The notes under the pieces: generated by a model | The model's database searches: none | The model's input: the letters and a program-made list of their open reading frames with translations, nothing else | What the model was told of the DNA's origin: nothing | DNA from: Halalkalibacter alkalisediminis | GTDB lineage: Bacteria; Bacillota; Bacilli; Bacillales; Bacillaceae_D | Reading direction: 5' to 3' | Assembly (NCBI RefSeq): GCF_028610705.1 | Contig: NZ_JAQQWT010000010.1 | Location: 1-64,000 of the forward strand | Length of the DNA: 64,000 nucleotides | Shown here: in pieces, positions 60,836 through 64,000 of the stretch | Position numbering within the stretch: the stretch's first letter is position 1 | How the letters are laid out: every line of letters begins with the position of its first letter | Made by a program: the position numbers and the translations under genes

Positions 60836-61448
60836 GTAATGCTTGAATTCCAAAATAAACACCGAAGCCAATTAGAGAGAAGCCAGAAACAATTGAAATG
60901 ACGGTTAAAAGACGATCGGTTAAAAACTTTCGTAATGTACTCGCTAGTGCAGCCATCGTAATGTCCCATACAGTTATCCCTATAAAAATGGCTGCACAAT
61001 AAATGATTAACTGACTTGTTCCATATGTAGTAACGGTTTTTGCCAAAATCGATCCGAAAATGCCTAACCAAAAAAGAATCGTTAATGGATTAAATAAAGA
61101 CATAAAGAAACCTGAAAAGAATGATTTCATTTTAGAATCATGAGAACTCCTAAGATTCTCTGTAGAAATTCGACCAGCGCCAGAAATACTTTCTATCCCC
61201 GTATATACCAAAACGAAAAAACCAAAGATCCACAAAAAGGTTTGAATGATTGGTACTTCAATAAATTGAACGACCCCTATGAAGACTAAGAGCATATAAA
61301 TTCCATCTGCAACCGTTGCCCCGAGCCCTACTAGCCAGGCATGAAAAAAACCACTTTTAATTCCCCTATCAAGCTGTGCTGCATTAACAGGTCCAATAGG
61401 AGCTGCTAAACTCAAGCCTAGGAATATATATCCTAAAAACGCACTCAT
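60822..61448 (-). CDS. LysE/RhtB-family amino-acid exporter
   Basis: About 208 residues and six membrane helices, with GLSLAAPIGPVNAAQLDRGI and GLGATVADGIYMLLVFIG, the LysE-family signatures, and FFSGFFMSLFNPLTILFWLG. Members export lysine, threonine, homoserine lactones or other small amines. The ATG at 61448 follows TGGAGGATG. The gene ends 14 bases inside the convergent permease gene, so simultaneous full-length transcription would produce overlapping 3' ends. Confidence 0.9.
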   Translation of the reverse strand: MSAFLGYIFLGLSLAAPIGPVNAAQLDRGIKSGFFHAWLVGLGATVADGIYMLLVFIGVVQFIEVPIIQTFLWIFGFFVLVYTGIESISGAGRISTENLRSSHDSKMKSFFSGFFMSLFNPLTILFWLGIFGSILAKTVTTYGTSQLIIYCAAIFIGITVWDITMAALASTLRKFLTDRLLTVISIVSGFSLIGFGVYFGIQALLILL

Positions 61449-61554
61449 ATAACCATCCTCCAAATAAAAGTAAGTAAATCGGACAACCAACCTGCTTGTA
61501 CAGTCTATGAAGGATGGTAAGCTCTTACGACAGAAAATTCCATATAAAAACTCA

Positions 61555-61588
61555 AAAAGCTGACTCCAGTATAGGAGTCAGCTTTTTT
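61555..61588 (-). terminator. Terminator of the YjcZ-type gene
   Basis: AAAAAGCTGACTCC and GGAGTCAGCTTTTT form a perfect 14-bp stem around AGTATA. Confidence 0.9.
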
Positions 61589-61599
61589 CCACTTATATT

Positions 61600-61707
61600 T
61601 TAGTATCCGTATCCACCTGACCAGCTAGCACCGATAATTACTAGTAAAATAAATAGAACTACTAGTAAAGCAAAGCCGCCACCGTATCCTGTTGTTCCAT
61701 GTGTCAT
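61600..61707 (-). CDS. YjcZ-family sporulation peptide, 35 residues
   Basis: The ATG at 61707 follows AAGGAGATG. The peptide has a Gly/Tyr-rich N-terminus (THGTTGYGGGFAL), a hydrophobic helix (LLVVLFILLVIIGAS) and the ending WSGGYGY, which define the YjcZ family of small sporulation-associated proteins. CATAGGATA upstream resembles a mother-cell sigma factor -10, but the -35 is not clear. Confidence 0.85.
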   Translation of the reverse strand: MTHGTTGYGGGFALLVVLFILLVIIGASWSGGYGY

Positions 61708-61907
61708 GAAAAATCATCTCCTTTTGTTTTCTGTTGATCTTACATTTTTATCCTATGTCTTTTTTAAAAATTCGTTTGGGCTCTTAGCGTTTTTCTCAAA
61801 AAAATTTCTGCACTCAGACTAGCCCTAACATAAATAAATGTTCAGTAAATATAATGAAATAAGGACAAGTGTAAACGGACATGGATAAAATAATTTTAGG
61901 AGCTAAA

Positions 61908-62531
61908 ATGACAAATTCCATTAGAACCTACATCTTAATTACTTGTGGCGGATTAATCCAAGGAATGGGGATGTCTCTTTTTTTATTCCCTCATTCTATT
62001 CCTTCTGGTGGCGCTGGAGGCTTAGCTGTTTTGCTGAACTACTGGGTGAATATCCCGTTAAGTTTTGCTCTTTGGATTGTAAACTTCTCATTATTAGTTG
62101 CGGCCATCAATTGGTTAGGTAATGCCAGTGCAATTGGAACGATGTATGGGATTACCATCACGTCTTTAAGTGTTCATTTATTTAATTTTTCGTTGTACAG
62201 GCCATATGACAGTGTATGGATTGACTTGTTAATCGGTTCTATTCTATTAGGAATCGGCGTTGGGATCTTGCTTAGTCAAGGAGTCTCAAACGGTGGAATG
62301 GGTGTTCTTGCTCTCATTATTTCCAAGGTGAAAGATATCTCTCCAGGAAAACCCCTTTTTCTTTTAAATGGTTCCATTTTCATCTTTACTGCATCCATTA
62401 TTGCTTGGCCCATCGTTATCCAAGCTTTATTATCGCAGTGGATATCAACTCGAATGGTTGATCTCATCTTCCAACTAAAAGCGCAAGTTATTGATACTCC
62501 GCTACTTGCTTTGCGAAGAAGAAAAAAGTAA
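61908..62531 (+). CDS. YitT-family membrane protein
   Basis: A 207-residue protein with six predicted helices and the YitT motifs GLIQGMGMSLFLFPHSIPSGG (split by a turn) and GIGVGILLSQGVSNGGMGVLALI. Most YitT proteins have a C-terminal DUF2179 cytoplasmic domain; this one ends at the membrane region with KAQVIDTP and a basic tail, so it is the short form. Function unknown. The ATG at 61908 follows TTAGGAG; the frame continues 9 codons upstream without a better site. Confidence 0.85.
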   Translation: MTNSIRTYILITCGGLIQGMGMSLFLFPHSIPSGGAGGLAVLLNYWVNIPLSFALWIVNFSLLVAAINWLGNASAIGTMYGITITSLSVHLFNFSLYRPYDSVWIDLLIGSILLGIGVGILLSQGVSNGGMGVLALIISKVKDISPGKPLFLLNGSIFIFTASIIAWPIVIQALLSQWISTRMVDLIFQLKAQVIDTPLLALRRRKK

Positions 62532-62615
62532 TTCCCTTTTTAAGTAGACAACATTTTATTTAACCTCTGCTTGCATATTCTTCATAGTACGACATATTAG
62601 AGGGGTTGGGGTAAG

Positions 62616-63581
62616 ATGATAAAAAAGTGGATGGTCTTTTTTCTTTGTTTTAGCTTTGTATCTTTAGTGAGTTGCTCGAATGAACCTTCTTCAGATGATT
62701 TTCCGGATAAGAGTATTCAACTTATTGTTGCGTTTTCCCCAGGAGCTGCTACAGACACACAAGCCAGAATCATCTCTAAATATGCAAATGACTATCTAGG
62801 ACAAGAGCTAGTCATTGTCAACAAGCCAGGAGGCGGTGGTCAAGTAGGGTGGAATTCTTTTTCAACCGTTGAGCCTAATGGATATACGCTCGCGGCTTAT
62901 AATCTCCCCCATATTATTACTCAACCCTTAGTTGGCCAGACGAGTTTTGAAGTTGATACATTTGAACCCCTTGTTAACTGGGGGGGAGATCCAACTGTTT
63001 TTGCGGTCCGGAGTGATAGTGAGATCCAATCACTTGAGGATTTAATTGCTCAGGCAAAAAAATCACCTGGCAGCATAACCGTAGGGAATGCAGGTTTGTA
63101 TGTAGGACAGCATTTAGCAACGCTCTTATTAGAAGATGCAGCCGATATTGATTTGGAAGATGTACCGTTCCAAGGAGCTGCAGATGCCATTGCTTCTCTT
63201 CTTGGAGGTCATACCGATGTCGTTGCAGGAAATTTATCCGATATTTATCGCCTAGGCTCCGATGTTTTACCATTAGCAATTGCGACGGAGGAACGTCACT
63301 CTTTTTCCCCAGACATTCCTACATTCGTTGAACTTGGTTATCCAGAAGTGATCATGAGTACAGATCGGGGAATTGCTGCAAGGAAAGATACACCACCTGA
63401 AATCATTGATAAATTAGAAAAAGCGTTTATGCAAATACTAGAGGATGAAGATTTTTTAGCAGAAATGGAGCAAGCTGGGGCTGATATGCTCATTTTAAAT
63501 CGTGCAGAAGTAATTGCCGATATGGAGTTAAGAACAGGTACGTATCAAGAATTGTTAAAGAACATTGGTGTAATTGACTAA
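62616..63581 (+). CDS. TctC-type substrate-binding lipoprotein
   Basis: A 321-residue Bug/TctC-family solute receptor of a tripartite tricarboxylate transporter. Lipobox LVSC (Cys20) ends the signal peptide. The mature part begins FPDKSIQLIVAFSPGAATDT, with the typical PGGGGQVGWN and GNAGLYVGQHLATLLLE. It binds a carboxylate outside the cell and hands it to TctAB. TctB/TctA normally lie downstream in the same direction; here a TctB-like gene lies just downstream but on the opposite strand. The ATG follows GAGGGG. Confidence 0.9.
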   Translation: MIKKWMVFFLCFSFVSLVSCSNEPSSDDFPDKSIQLIVAFSPGAATDTQARIISKYANDYLGQELVIVNKPGGGGQVGWNSFSTVEPNGYTLAAYNLPHIITQPLVGQTSFEVDTFEPLVNWGGDPTVFAVRSDSEIQSLEDLIAQAKKSPGSITVGNAGLYVGQHLATLLLEDAADIDLEDVPFQGAADAIASLLGGHTDVVAGNLSDIYRLGSDVLPLAIATEERHSFSPDIPTFVELGYPEVIMSTDRGIAARKDTPPEIIDKLEKAFMQILEDEDFLAEMEQAGADMLILNRAEVIADMELRTGTYQELLKNIGVID

Positions 63582-63593
63582 AGGAACAACACT

Positions 63594-63632
63594 TCTAAAC
63601 TGCCGAGGAATTGGGCAGTTTAGAAGTTTAAG
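63594..63632. terminator. Terminator between tctC and the tctB-like gene (first hairpin)
   Basis: CTTCTAAACTGCC and GGCAGTTTAGAAG form a perfect 13-bp stem around GAGGAATTG, between convergent genes. Confidence 0.85.
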
Positions 63633-63651
63633 CATATAGAGGGAGGGTCAA

Positions 63652-63682
63652 AAGAAGCACATTCCTAGAATGTGCTTCTTTC
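63652..63682. terminator. Second hairpin between tctC and the tctB-like gene
   Basis: AAGAAGCACATT and AATGTGCTTCTT form a perfect 12-bp stem around CCTAG, followed by T residues on the right. Confidence 0.85.
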
Positions 63683-63705
63683 AGAATTTCAACTGGATCC
63701 ATCAA

Positions 63706-64000
63706 CTAGAACAAACTAGGTAATGGTACCCTTAATAAAACAGTAAAGACCAAATATAAAACGAATGTAAAAGAAAAACTTACGACTAGAATTTTCTTGA
63801 TCGAAACTTCTTTTTTATTAGTAGTATACACATACAACGGAACAATGAGCATGAGTATCAGGACTTGACTATAAAAGCCAATAAATGTGGTTAACAAGCT
63901 AATCATAGAAACCAGTCCTATTAAGACTATGAACGAGAAATAAACAGTCGGTCTACTCTTAGTAGTCACTTTATGCATCAAACAAGTTTTTATAAACTCA
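63706..64000 (-). CDS. TctB-like membrane protein, 5' end outside the window
   Basis: The minus-strand frame is open to the window edge and no ribosome-binding site precedes the internal TTG/ATG at 63981, so the gene continues to the right. The visible part has three helices and ends FVLYLVFTVLLRVPLPSLF, similar to the TctB C-terminus (..F..LLxVPLP-G). A TctB role fits the neighbouring TctC, but the low conservation of TctB makes this tentative. Confidence 0.45.
   Translation of the reverse strand, partial: EFIKTCLMHKVTTKSRPTVYFSFIVLIGLVSMISLLTTFIGFYSQVLILMLIVPLYVYTTNKKEVSIKKILVVSFSFTFVLYLVFTVLLRVPLPSLF

Noticed and set aside
1-64000. CRISPR array, prophage, toxin-antitoxin or multi-gene phage-defence island
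   Set aside because: No regularly spaced direct repeats, phage structural genes or paired defence genes were seen; the Mrr-like nuclease is a single gene.

Overview
The window looks like chromosomal DNA of a low-GC, endospore-forming member of the Bacillaceae. Supporting this are an alpha/beta-type small acid-soluble spore protein with a sigma-G-like promoter, YjcZ-, YfhD- and YrzI-type small proteins, a PolY2 (UvrX/YqjW-like) polymerase with a YolD partner behind a Bacillus-type LexA box, a tRNA-Trp T-box before trpS, and AGGAGG ribosome-binding sites throughout. The alkaliphilic/halophilic bacilli are a possible home, but the sequence alone does not settle the genus. I see no rRNA, tRNA or CRISPR array.

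Layout. 0-5 kb: small membrane protein, broken yceI, a complete cadmium/zinc efflux operon (cadC-cadA) with two operators, and a frameshifted nucleotidyltransferase. 5-13 kb: sulfite-oxidase-like molybdoenzyme, a decayed region (SpoIIE-type phosphatase, PHA synthase, P450 and hydrolase remnants), cold-shock protein, AAC(3)-like and GNAT acetyltransferases, lytic transglycosylase. 13-25 kb: two-component system, YqaE, a frameshifted CNNM/CorC-type protein, NsrR, PPOX flavoprotein, a Fur-box-preceded DUF1450 protein, DNA ligase, ChrA, a secreted protein with 15-residue Asn-rich repeats, and a PerR-like regulator beside a ruined hemH. 25-35.5 kb: Mrr-like nuclease, broken GDPD, tandem P-loop ATPase, amine oxidase, ppaC, DUF2254, CstR-like sensor, SOS polymerase pair.

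35.5-45.3 kb: sspA-type gene; a CssRS-like two-component system followed by a 39-residue membrane peptide, HtrA and PrsA on the same strand, which reads as an envelope protein-quality-control module; cupin, YlmA-like ATPase, LOG protein, class B PBP. 45.3-48.2 kb: a CBO0543-type membrane-protein gene split by an intact IS4-family element. 48-64 kb: DCC protein, LacI regulator, trpS, MOSC, HAD phosphatase, ExoIII, DDAH-like protein, MBL hydrolase, YfhP-like protein, amino-acid permease convergent with a LysE exporter, YjcZ, YitT, a TctC binding protein and the edge of a TctB-like gene.

Functional themes are metal and redox homeostasis (CadCA, ChrA, Fur/PerR-like, NsrR, CstR, DUF1450) and envelope stress (CssRS-like, HtrA, PrsA, PBP, transglycosylase). 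The strongest non-routine observations are the IS4 insertion with exact in-frame reconstruction of its target, the repeat-stalk secreted protein, the regulator-small peptide-HtrA-PrsA cluster, a hairpin that could hide the ribosome-binding site of the molybdoenzyme, and many gene remnants, most of them in the first 34 kb.
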